From ZC4RG29 sp036381475 (GTDB taxonomy: Bacteria > Bacteroidota > Bacteroidia > Cytophagales > Cyclobacteriaceae): a DNA stretch of 7,292 bases. Every line of letters begins with the position of its first letter. The stretch's first letter is position 1. A model generated the notes under the pieces. The model had not been told where the DNA came from and ran no database searches. It worked only from the letters and a program-made list of their open reading frames with translations. This document shows positions 1 to 7,057 of the stretch, piece by piece. The position numbers were made by a program, and so were the translations under genes. Location: assembly GCA_036381475.1 (NCBI GenBank), contig DASVCT010000054.1, positions 1-7,292 of the forward strand, given 5' to 3'.

Positions 1-1132
1 CCAGGTGTTCGTTGACCTTATCCACGGAAGGATAACCGGAATCATGACCCTCATATTGCCAACCCAGGAGGTACATGACGCAGCCCGCTGAATCTGTCTG
101 CGCGGCAAACTCCTTGATGCGCTGCAGAACGGAGTCGAACGGCAACTCTTCCCTTAGACCTGTGGGATCGCGCCTGGTAGGCGGCCGATCGACAAAGGTG
201 CGGACAAACGTTTTATCTCGATAGTATGGGTTAGGTACGGCATCCACTCCTTCCCTTACGACCTTGGTGCCGTCCACCCACGACACCTTCCCGTCTTTGT
301 CGTAGTCGCCGGTAACCGTAACGGTCACTGATGTGGAATCCTGAACCTTTAGCAGTTTTTCCGGGTCTGTAACGGATACGACCGTCCCGAATTCTTCCAG
401 GTCATATTTGGTCAGCCGATACATCAGCCTCATAGACAATGACCCAAACTTTTTCCCGTCTTGTTCGAACACGCTGGCAATGCTGTGATTTTCGATCGAC
501 TTTGTGTCCGTTATGCCAATCGCTGTTGAGTTGTATGCGAATTGTCCGAGGATCGGATTCAGCCAATCGATTTCATATTCGTACTCCCTGGGTGCAGCGG
601 CACCTACGTCGATGAGCCTTCCTGCATCCGCCGCAATAGCCAGCCTGGAGGAGGCGTCAGTCGCATCTACCGTAATCAATCCGGGCAAGAGAATGTCGGT
701 AAGATGAAATCCTTCCTTTTCGGATACGTTCTTCAAATCTATACGGAGTTGGTTCCCCTCCAGCGTATAAACCAGATCGAACGTAACAGCCTCCCTTCCC
801 TTGTTTGCGACGACCCCATGATAAGTTATCGTGTTGCCGTTTTGCTCCGGATGATAGGCTACGTGAGTCCAGTTGCTCGGGACGGGTTTTGAACCCTCCC
901 AGTATGAAATACCCGGCCCGTTTTGCCGGACATCGCCCAGCAAGACGCCCCCGTTTTCCTTCAGCCGATAGCGCTCGATCAATGGCACATCGCCGCGGAA
1001 GCGGATCTCAAGGTGATCATTTCGCAGTGTATAAAAAGTGCTTTCCTTCCCGGTTGTCACCACTGGGGAACATGACGGGGACAGCGCCAACGCGAGCGTC
1101 AGCACTGCAGCAATTGAATGGAGTCCCTTCAA
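1..1132 (-). CDS. GH101/GH129-like glycoside hydrolase, copy B (probable lipoprotein; 3' end beyond window)
   Basis: The 377 residues visible are the N-terminal half of a paralogue of the gene at 2880-5027. The reading frame is open from the GH28 stop to the window edge, with no frameshift on hand translation. Over the 64 residues beginning EYEIDWLN I count 43 identities with copy A. Seen in order: a signal sequence (MKGLHSIAAVLTL, then a hydrophobic run ending SPSC), a beta-rich N-terminal domain, a calcium-type loop (Asp276, 278, 280, 287), and the start of the predicted catalytic barrel with GWQYEGHDSGYPS. The catalytic residues lie beyond the edge. Cys22 suggests a surface lipoprotein, although S-P-S-C is a loose lipobox. 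There is no in-frame ATG before about residue 240. I chose TTG at 1132 because it gives Met-Lys plus a sensible signal; ATA at 1141 would give MRIL, like MRFL in copy A. It has about seven extra residues after VDRP compared with copy A. The family call rests on motif resemblance, so substrate is unproven. Confidence 0.72.
   Translation of the reverse strand, partial: MKGLHSIAAVLTLALALSPSCSPVVTTGKESTFYTLRNDHLEIRFRGDVPLIERYRLKENGGVLLGDVRQNGPGISYWEGSKPVPSNWTHVAYHPEQNGNTITYHGVVANKGREAVTFDLVYTLEGNQLRIDLKNVSEKEGFHLTDILLPGLITVDATDASSRLAIAADAGRLIDVGAAAPREYEYEIDWLNPILGQFAYNSTAIGITDTKSIENHSIASVFEQDGKKFGSLSMRLMYRLTKYDLEEFGTVVSVTDPEKLLKVQDSTSVTVTVTGDYDKDGKVSWVDGTKVVREGVDAVPNPYYRDKTFVRTFVDRPPTRRDPTGLREELPFDSVLQRIKEFAAQTDSAGCVMYLLGWQYEGHDSGYPSVDKVNEHL
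272..307 (-). other. EF-hand-like calcium loop, copy B
   Basis: The 12 residues DYDKDGKVSWVD match the EF-hand loop pattern, with Asp at positions 1, 3, 5 and 12, Gly at 6 and a hydrophobic residue at 8. The loop sits between the N-terminal beta domain and the catalytic barrel. A similar D-x-x-x-D-G-x-V-x-W-x-D-G segment precedes the barrel in GH101 enzymes as I recall them. Calcium binding is inferred. Confidence 0.6.
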
Positions 1133-1165
1133 AATTCGTATGGTTGAAATTGTGAATAACTCGTA

Positions 1166-2821
1166 CTACTTCCTTTCCAGGGCTTTTTGCAAGGATTTAC
1201 TTTCAAAGGTGACCTCCTTTTTCGCCTTAGCCAGCAGATTGTCGCGCATCACAACATTTCGCGTACCTGCACCGGCCACGTGGAGGAACGTGCCGGTATC
1301 GGCGACGGCGCGTGAATCGCGTAAGAGGCCATCCGAAACATTCTCAAAGAGCACGGCGGGCGCGTCGGAGTTCTTTAGCCCTTGTCGTCCCGCAAAGGAG
1401 GCGATATCGAAGTCGGACACATTACGTAATACCAACGCGCTTTTCCATTTTTCCTCGGTTTGATCCTCCGTCCATCCTACCGACAAATCGCGTATCGTGA
1501 GCCCCTGCACGCCGTCGATCCTCAGTGCATCAGACGACCGCTTATCTTTTGCGTTTTCAGGATTCATGAAGATCTGGACATTGGACAACCGGATATTTTC
1601 AAGCGGCTGATCGACGTGACCCGTAATCGTACTTGTTCCCCTGACGTGGGCGACGATGTTGTCGACAACGATATTGCGGATCTTGCCCAGGCGTGAGTCG
1701 TCCTTCCTTTTCTTTAACACGAACTTGCACATTTCCGAATCACCCCACCAATTCCAGTGGCGACGGTTGGTGTCGATGGTCAGGTTGCTGATAACGACAT
1801 CGCTTACGGTGGCGCCATCCTGGACATTTATTCCAAAGCCTTTGTTGGCATTTCGGATAGCACAGTTCGTGAACAGCACATGGCGGATATCCGCTTCGGT
1901 TTCGGTGCCGATCATAAGCGCTGTCGACGACGACGTCAGGACGCAATTGGATACTGTAATGTTCTCGACCGGGTTGGCGGGTCGGTTCCTCCTCGATATG
2001 GCTTTGAGTACGATGGCGTCATCGGCTGTAACGATTACAGAATCCGAGATCGTTACATTTTTCGATGAGCAAATGTCGATGCCATCGGCATTGACACCCT
2101 TTTCAAGGTCGGAGTAAATGTACACGCCGCGGACATAAACGCGGTCGCAATCGTTTAGTCTGACCGTCCACAAAGGAGAATTGATAATGGACACGCCGCT
2201 CAACAGGAAGTTCGTGCTGTCGTTTATGATGAACAGGAACGTGTTCATCGCCTCGCTGCTGCGATAATATCTTCGCATGTCCACACCGGCTGCGCGGGCG
2301 ATTTCAATTTCTTTTGCAATCTCGACGTCAACGCCGCGCATTTCCGTATAGTCATATCGCGCAAGCCCGTCAATTGTGCCACGACCGGTCACGGCAATAT
2401 TTTTGGCTCCGTCCGCGTAGATCATGCTTCGTGCGCCCCGGATGAAGTCCTCGCGGTTCTGGCTGAGGAACAGCGTTGCTCCAGGATCCAGGTTGAGCGT
2501 GACGTTGTCCTTCAACTGGACCGTTCCGACGGTGTATTCTCCGGCGGGTACGTTGACGACACCGCCCCCCGCGGCCGTGCAAGCGTCAATGGCATCACGG
2601 AAAGCTTTGGTGGCATTATCCGCACGCTTGCCCGTAGCGCCGAAGTCCCTGACGTCGTACGGATTGCCCGAGGGACCATCGGAAATGGGTCGGGGTTGCG
2701 CCTCGGCCGGCGAAGCTGCTGCCCCTAGCAGACAGGCGCCAAGCAGGGCACTTCCGTTCGCGATCATGGAACGGCGGCTGGAAATTTTTGTCAGCGGGTT
2801 TTCCAAATTTGGTTCTTCCAT
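1166..2821 (-). CDS. GH28-family (polygalacturonase-like) beta-helix hydrolase with Tat-like signal peptide
   Basis: This is a 551-residue protein numbered from the ATG at 2821. A longer ORF start at 2977 lies inside the upstream gene and lacks a signal peptide, so I reject it. The N-terminus has S-R-R-S-M-I (Arg16-Arg17), a hydrophobic stretch and A-E-A before Gln42, which looks like a twin-arginine signal. An L-G-A-C inside the hydrophobic stretch is a less likely lipobox. Residues about 55-96 (YDVRDFGATG to VPAGEY) are the usual opening of pectin-lyase-fold proteins. Parallel beta-helix repeats of the NITVSNC and NIVVDNI kind follow. The GH28 catalytic positions are present: N-A-D-G with Asp246 (family NTD) and the pair Asp267-Asp268. 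The family's G-H-G is replaced by A-L-M-I-G-T-E-T, and R-I-K by G-I-N-V near 330-333. RRHWNWWGD at 353-361 occurs in some bacterial GH28 proteins. GH28 enzymes hydrolyse pectic galacturonan or rhamnogalacturonan bonds; the altered subsites make the substrate here uncertain. It starts 58 bases after copy A. Confidence 0.8.
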   Translation of the reverse strand: MEEPNLENPLTKISSRRSMIANGSALLGACLLGAAASPAEAQPRPISDGPSGNPYDVRDFGATGKRADNATKAFRDAIDACTAAGGGVVNVPAGEYTVGTVQLKDNVTLNLDPGATLFLSQNREDFIRGARSMIYADGAKNIAVTGRGTIDGLARYDYTEMRGVDVEIAKEIEIARAAGVDMRRYYRSSEAMNTFLFIINDSTNFLLSGVSIINSPLWTVRLNDCDRVYVRGVYIYSDLEKGVNADGIDICSSKNVTISDSVIVTADDAIVLKAISRRNRPANPVENITVSNCVLTSSSTALMIGTETEADIRHVLFTNCAIRNANKGFGINVQDGATVSDVVISNLTIDTNRRHWNWWGDSEMCKFVLKKRKDDSRLGKIRNIVVDNIVAHVRGTSTITGHVDQPLENIRLSNVQIFMNPENAKDKRSSDALRIDGVQGLTIRDLSVGWTEDQTEEKWKSALVLRNVSDFDIASFAGRQGLKNSDAPAVLFENVSDGLLRDSRAVADTGTFLHVAGAGTRNVVMRDNLLAKAKKEVTFESKSLQKALERK

Positions 2822-2890
2822 CAATCTTGATTTATTACGGGGTTGAATGTTCGTCTCTTCAGGTTTCCGGTGGATTGATTCAATCTTGAT
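2821..2890. repeat. 11-bp direct repeat at the copy A stop / GH28 start junction
   Basis: The minus-strand sequence ATCAAGATTGA occurs at 2890-2880, where its last three bases are the TGA stop of copy A, and again at 2831-2821, where its final A begins the GH28 ATG. The two copies are 59 bases apart and frame the intergenic gap. No other feature was seen in the gap. It may be coincidental. Confidence 0.5.
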
Positions 2891-5027
2891 AGACCACCTT
2901 GTACGGAGCACCCGGTTCCGTCTTAAATTCCAGGTTTCCATTCCGCACGTCGGACCTGATCTTTTTCCTGCTACCATCCGCGTTCATTATGAGCACCTCG
3001 ATGTTCTTTTTATCCTCCCATCCAGAGGGAACAGGGTAAGATAAAAGTCCTCCTTCTCTACTGCACGCGAAATAGACATTCTTTTTCACCGGGACGAAAC
3101 TGGTGAAGTTCCGCGCGATGACGCTGCCATCGGCCAGCGTTACGCTGTAGGTGTCCGCTTTACTGTTTATTTCGACGACGCTGCCATCCTCGTAGACGAC
3201 ACGTTCCGCGTCACCATTCCGGCTGTATAACTTCATCGGTTTTCCATAGAGTTTCAGTTTGGGCAAGGCCTCGAGAATATAGTCGTCCGCACCGAAAACC
3301 CTGCGAACCGATCCGGAGCTGCCGAAGGTCTGGCCATAGAGCCACATCCGCAAGCGTTGCGACCGGTTGCTGACCTTCATGCCGTAGCTTGTTTTGCCGT
3401 GATAAATAAAGGGAATTAGGGGTATATGTTCTTCGTTCGCAAAATAAGTGCTGTCAAAGGCGATCATGCTGAGAAAGCTTCCGACATGCCCGACAAAGAA
3501 GCCGGAAAAATCTTCGGTCGTGATGTCTATACCATGATCGTTGAATTCATGAATGATTTTGAGTTTCCCTTCGAAGTTCTTTATTGCTCCAGCCGGACTT
3601 TCGGGATTGAAATCATACTTCCTCCCGTTATTATATCCGCCGGCCAACACATCGAGATGGTACGTGTCGCGAACCGGATATTTTTTCAGTGTGGATCGTA
3701 CCCGGTTCAGTCCCGACTTCATCGCATACTTGTAGCTGCTGATGAGGTACGACTGTAGGCCGCCAGCCCATTGACCACCCTTCATAAGGTTGCCCTGCGG
3801 GTCGCGGCAGATGACATCTGGATCCCATCCTGGGTGTTCCTTGTAGGCATCGTCATAGTTGTCGTGGAATGAAATGATCGTGTTGTACTTTCTCGCTTCG
3901 GCGATCAGGTGAACCAGGCCGTCAAAGCCCCCGAGTCTTTGGTTCACTTTGTCGACAGACGGATATCCTGAATCGTGCCCTTCATACTGCCATCCGGCCA
4001 GGTAGATGATACGCGCGGCCGAATCGGTTTGGTTGGCGAAGGTTTTTACACGATCCAGGATAGCGTCAAAGGTCAGGTATGTTTTGTCACCCGGACGATC
4101 GATGAAGATCTTAGCCGTATACTTGTCGGCGTAGAACGGGTTAGGCACGGCATAAATTTTATCGCGCACTACTTTCGTACCATCCACCCAGGACACTTCT
4201 CCGTCTTTGTCGTAGTCGCCGGCTACCGTAACGGTTGCGGTGCAGGAAGACTGAACCTTAAGAAGGTACTTTGGATCCGTTGCCGGAATGATGGGCCAGA
4301 ATTCCTGAAGATCATATTCTTTCAATCGATGCATCAGTTTCATTCCCAGCGTTCCGTATTTCCTGCCGCCGTCCTCGTAGACAGTGACGATGCTATGGTT
4401 CTCGATGGACTTTGTGTCCATGACACCAATGGCCCCGGAATGATAGGCAAATGCCGACAAAATTGCGTTTAGCCAGTCGATCTCGTATTCATAACGCCTG
4501 TTTGAAGCTCGCGGCACATCGACCAGCCTTCCGGCCTCCGCCGGTATGGCCAACTTCGGACCATTGTCATTACCGCCTACGGTAACCAGATCCGGAAGAA
4601 TGACGTGTATCAAGTAAAAATTTTCATGTTCGGTCACGTTCCCGAATTCGATGACCAAGGACGGACCCCGCAGGGAATAAACCAGGTCGAATTCCACTGC
4701 TGGCCGATCTTGGACCGTGACCGTGGCATGGTAAGATATATCATAGTTGTTACCGGTCTTCCTCGAATGATACGATACCTTTGTCGCGTTGCTCTCTACG
4801 GCGGTCGCGCCCTCGTAAACGAGGACTTCCGGCAAAACGCCTCTTATATTTCCCTGGAGAACAGCCTCATTTTCCTTTAACACGTATTCCCGGATTACAG
4901 GCTTGTCTCTGTCTGCGGTAATCTTCACCTGCTCATTTTCCACAACATACGGATCGGCAGGCCCCTGGGCGGATACCTGGTTAGATACGAGTGCAGACGC
5001 AAGGACCAACACGATCAAGAACCTCAT
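2880..5027 (-). CDS. GH101/GH129-like glycoside hydrolase, copy A (secreted, complete)
   Basis: This is a 715-residue protein. An ATG at 5060 is also in frame, but the one at 5027 puts a clean Sec signal (MRFLIVLVLASAL to VSA before Gln21) at the terminus and has AAAGG just upstream. Seen in order: a beta-rich domain to about 260, an EF-hand-like loop (Asp271, 273, 275, 282), a predicted TIM barrel opening with YLAGWQYEGHDSGYPS (342-357), HDNYDDAY (388-395), HLDVLAGG with Asp459, TTEDFSG with Glu505, and a beta-rich tail from about 580. The GHDSGYP, RLGG and H-D-N series resembles GH101 endo-alpha-N-acetylgalactosaminidases (and DUF5696 or GH129 relatives). By that analogy Asp459 would be the nucleophile and Glu505 the acid/base. 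At 715 residues it is far shorter than most GH101 proteins and nearer GH129 size. It is the first enzyme after susCD, separated by a terminator, and probably acts in the periplasm or outside. Hydrolase function is likely; the sugar specificity is a guess. Confidence 0.75.
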   Translation of the reverse strand: MRFLIVLVLASALVSNQVSAQGPADPYVVENEQVKITADRDKPVIREYVLKENEAVLQGNIRGVLPEVLVYEGATAVESNATKVSYHSRKTGNNYDISYHATVTVQDRPAVEFDLVYSLRGPSLVIEFGNVTEHENFYLIHVILPDLVTVGGNDNGPKLAIPAEAGRLVDVPRASNRRYEYEIDWLNAILSAFAYHSGAIGVMDTKSIENHSIVTVYEDGGRKYGTLGMKLMHRLKEYDLQEFWPIIPATDPKYLLKVQSSCTATVTVAGDYDKDGEVSWVDGTKVVRDKIYAVPNPFYADKYTAKIFIDRPGDKTYLTFDAILDRVKTFANQTDSAARIIYLAGWQYEGHDSGYPSVDKVNQRLGGFDGLVHLIAEARKYNTIISFHDNYDDAYKEHPGWDPDVICRDPQGNLMKGGQWAGGLQSYLISSYKYAMKSGLNRVRSTLKKYPVRDTYHLDVLAGGYNNGRKYDFNPESPAGAIKNFEGKLKIIHEFNDHGIDITTEDFSGFFVGHVGSFLSMIAFDSTYFANEEHIPLIPFIYHGKTSYGMKVSNRSQRLRMWLYGQTFGSSGSVRRVFGADDYILEALPKLKLYGKPMKLYSRNGDAERVVYEDGSVVEINSKADTYSVTLADGSVIARNFTSFVPVKKNVYFACSREGGLLSYPVPSGWEDKKNIEVLIMNADGSRKKIRSDVRNGNLEFKTEPGAPYKVVYQD
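4182..4217 (-). other. EF-hand-like calcium loop, copy A
   Basis: The residues DYDKDGEVSWVD (271-282) carry Asp at loop positions 1, 3, 5 and 12 and Gly at 6. They differ from copy B only at position 7. The DNA here is among the best-conserved between the paralogues: 22 bases from 4201 to 4222 match 291-312 exactly, and 33 of 35 match over 4201-4235. Confidence 0.6.
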
Positions 5028-5087
5028 TGACCTTTGTCTGAACGGGCAATTGGAATGCATAGCAAATCGTTAAACGGATTCCTTCTG

Positions 5088-5125
5088 AATAAAAAAGCCG
5101 GGCAGTTCGAGCGAACTGCCTGGCT
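5088..5125 (-). terminator. Rho-independent terminator after the susD-like gene
   Basis: On the minus strand a 14-base arm (AGCCAGGCAGTTCG) meets its near-perfect complement (CGAACTGCCCGGCT) after a two-base centre, with one A-C mismatch; the innermost pair must open to form the loop. The stem is followed directly by TTTTTTATT. It begins 12 bases past the SusD stop. The plus strand has no U-run after the stem, so it acts on this operon. It should reduce, not necessarily abolish, read-through from susCD into the enzymes. Confidence 0.88.
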
Positions 5126-5137
5126 TGCTATGGTTAT

Positions 5138-7051
5138 TTAGTTGTATCCCGGGTTTTGTTGCAGTGTAGGTTCTCCATTTACGGTGCTCAGGTCGATCTG
5201 ATTCTGAGGGATTGGATAATATTCATTTTTGCCGGTCGTAAAGCTGCCCACCCCAATGGTTGGGATCAACGTACTTTCGTAATCAAAGAACGCGTTCAAC
5301 TTTTCGTTCGCTTCTCCCCAGCGGACCAGGTCGAAGAAGCGATGCCCTTCCATCGCGAGTTCGATCTTCCGTTCGAAATGCACGGCCTCGCGCGCGGCAG
5401 CCTGGGTTTGAAAGGCGACATGGCCGGCAGGATAAACATCGACCACATAATTGCTTGCGGGGTCGGTGTATTCCTGCCAGTTGCTAAGGTTGGTGGGATC
5501 GCCATTCAACAGGACGAAGGTAGATCCCAGGTCAGTTCGGACCACCCATTGCCCGGGCGAAGCCCCGGAATTCAGCATTGCGGGCTCACTGTCAACAACA
5601 GCTGCGGCGTAGGCCTGGTTGAGATCGTTGGTTGTCCAACCATCGGAGTCGGTGACGCGACTGCGCACCCGATTCACTAGTTGCCGGGCTGCGTCGAGGT
5701 TATTGAGTTCAACCTCGGCCTCGGCGGCCATCAACAGCACGTCGGCAAAGCGGATCACATTGACATTTATTGCAGTTCCCGGCGACCAGGTGAGCACTGC
5801 GTCTTCACCCTGCCGTGCTTGCCAGTACACATTCTTTTTTGCCGAATAGGGACCACTTGAAACCTGGTCGCGAACCCATCGCTCACCTGGGTGCGGTCCC
5901 CAGTCGAGGAAGGGAACGCCGCGCCTGCCAACGGTCCAGTCCAATCTCGGGTCAAGATTTCCGGCGTAGGGATCGAAGTGTTCTGTACTGGCGATGTTCA
6001 TATCGTTGGATACCATGGCATCATTGTAAGCGTCGGGTAACGGTAACCCTGTGGCATCGGTGCGATACGAATTCACCAGGTCCTGGGTAGGTTGATAGAA
6101 GCCGCAACAGAGGAACGGACTGTTATAGGGATAGTTGAGGCGTTGTCCTGCGTTGGAATTGGGAATGTCGCCGATTCCTTCGTCACCAACCTGTTGGATG
6201 ACGAACACAGCTTCCGGATTGCCCTTTTCCGCAGCAGGTTCAAAGTTGTCCCGGAAGTGATCGTTCAAATCATAGGGAATACCTTCCGACGTAACACCAT
6301 TGGCAATGATATCATCGAACAGCGATTTGGCTTCCGACCATTTCTGTTGATACAAATACGCCTTCGCGAGATAGGACGCTGCCGCCCACTTGTTTACCCT
6401 GCCCACTTCTGACTGGACAGCCGGAAGGTTATCCATCGCGAACTGAAAGTCCGCTTCGATATCAGGCCAGATATCACGGTCATTCGGCGTCTTGTAATCC
6501 GTGGTATTTTCGTCGATCCACGGAACCATGTTAAACATTTTCTTCAGTTCGAAATAGTAGTGACCTCTCAGAAAGCGGGCCTCGGCAGCAGCCGACGTTT
6601 TTGCGCTTTCGTCCATGTCAGTGACATCGCCCAGGATTTTCAGTACAGCGTTGGCACGCGAAACACCTTCGTACAATGTCCTCCACTTGTCGTTCAGAAA
6701 AGATGTGGTGGGTGTAGCCTGCCCGGTGCCGATCGTGAAGATCTGTCGTTGATCGTTGGGGTGACTCCCCTTGTGCGCATCGCCTCCGGCAACACTCCCG
6801 TAGATCCAGTTGTCAGGCGAATCCCGCCAGGGATCGCCGGCCACACCGTCCAGCGCACCATAAGCTCCGATGAGGAGCGCCCTTACGCCCTGTTCATTAG
6901 AGAGGACATTTTCGCTAAGGGATCCCTTGGGTTGTATTTCCAGGAAATCATCGCATGACGCGAGGACAATACTCAAGACCAGGATTGCGATCCCTCCTAT
7001 ACTTTTATTCGTCAGAGTTGTCATTTTCGTGTTCTTTAATGCTTTCTTCAT
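5138..7051 (-). CDS. SusD/RagB-family glycan-binding outer-membrane lipoprotein
   Basis: This is a 637-residue surface lipoprotein that binds the target oligosaccharide and hands it to the SusC transporter. A hydrophobic signal ends in the lipobox L-A-S-C (Cys33), followed by DDFLEIQPKG, a typical mature SusD N-terminus. Family hallmarks: W123-R-T-L-Y with S-R-A-N-A-V-L, AEARFLRGHYYFELKKMF (156-173), helical TPR-like segments such as AAASYLAKAYLYQQKW, DPRLDWTVGRRG, VLLMAAEAEVELNNLDAAR, ERKIELAMEGHRFFDLVRWG (560-579), and the ending YYPIPQNQIDL followed by QQNPGYN. The length is within the upper family range. The ATG at 7051 lies six bases past the SusC stop, so translation is probably coupled. 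An alternative ATG at 7024 would keep the signal. SusD sequences diverge with ligand, so the sequence alone does not name the glycan. The gene looks intact. Confidence 0.97.
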   Translation of the reverse strand: MKKALKNTKMTTLTNKSIGGIAILVLSIVLASCDDFLEIQPKGSLSENVLSNEQGVRALLIGAYGALDGVAGDPWRDSPDNWIYGSVAGGDAHKGSHPNDQRQIFTIGTGQATPTTSFLNDKWRTLYEGVSRANAVLKILGDVTDMDESAKTSAAAEARFLRGHYYFELKKMFNMVPWIDENTTDYKTPNDRDIWPDIEADFQFAMDNLPAVQSEVGRVNKWAAASYLAKAYLYQQKWSEAKSLFDDIIANGVTSEGIPYDLNDHFRDNFEPAAEKGNPEAVFVIQQVGDEGIGDIPNSNAGQRLNYPYNSPFLCCGFYQPTQDLVNSYRTDATGLPLPDAYNDAMVSNDMNIASTEHFDPYAGNLDPRLDWTVGRRGVPFLDWGPHPGERWVRDQVSSGPYSAKKNVYWQARQGEDAVLTWSPGTAINVNVIRFADVLLMAAEAEVELNNLDAARQLVNRVRSRVTDSDGWTTNDLNQAYAAAVVDSEPAMLNSGASPGQWVVRTDLGSTFVLLNGDPTNLSNWQEYTDPASNYVVDVYPAGHVAFQTQAAAREAVHFERKIELAMEGHRFFDLVRWGEANEKLNAFFDYESTLIPTIGVGSFTTGKNEYYPIPQNQIDLSTVNGEPTLQQNPGYN

Positions 7052-7057
7052 GTGCGG

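Noticed and set aside
1..1132. Copy B as a pseudogene because it lacks an ATG
   Set aside because: All 377 visible codons are open and conserved with copy A, including the calcium loop and barrel entry motif, and a credible signal sequence follows TTG.
1656..2117. 153-codon open frame on the plus strand
   Set aside because: It is antisense to the GH28 beta-helix, and its residues look like reverse reading of Val/Asn/Ile repeats.
2822..2977. Longer N-terminal extension of the GH28 reading frame from an ATG at 2977
   Set aside because: It overlaps the end of copy A by about 100 bases, is rich in Arg and Lys with no domain character, and would bury the twin-arginine signal 50 residues inside.
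3975..4472. 165-codon open frame on the plus strand
   Set aside because: It is antisense to copy A, has no recognisable domain, and copy A is supported along its full length by its paralogue.
5028..5087. Possible Bacteroidota promoter between the terminator and copy A
   Set aside because: TAACGATTTG resembles the TAnnTTTG -7 box, but the spacing is four bases rather than two and no matching -33 element is visible.
5156..5680. 174-codon open frame on the plus strand
   Set aside because: It lies antisense to the SusD-like gene, whose signature motifs cover the same bases; there is no signal or motif of its own.
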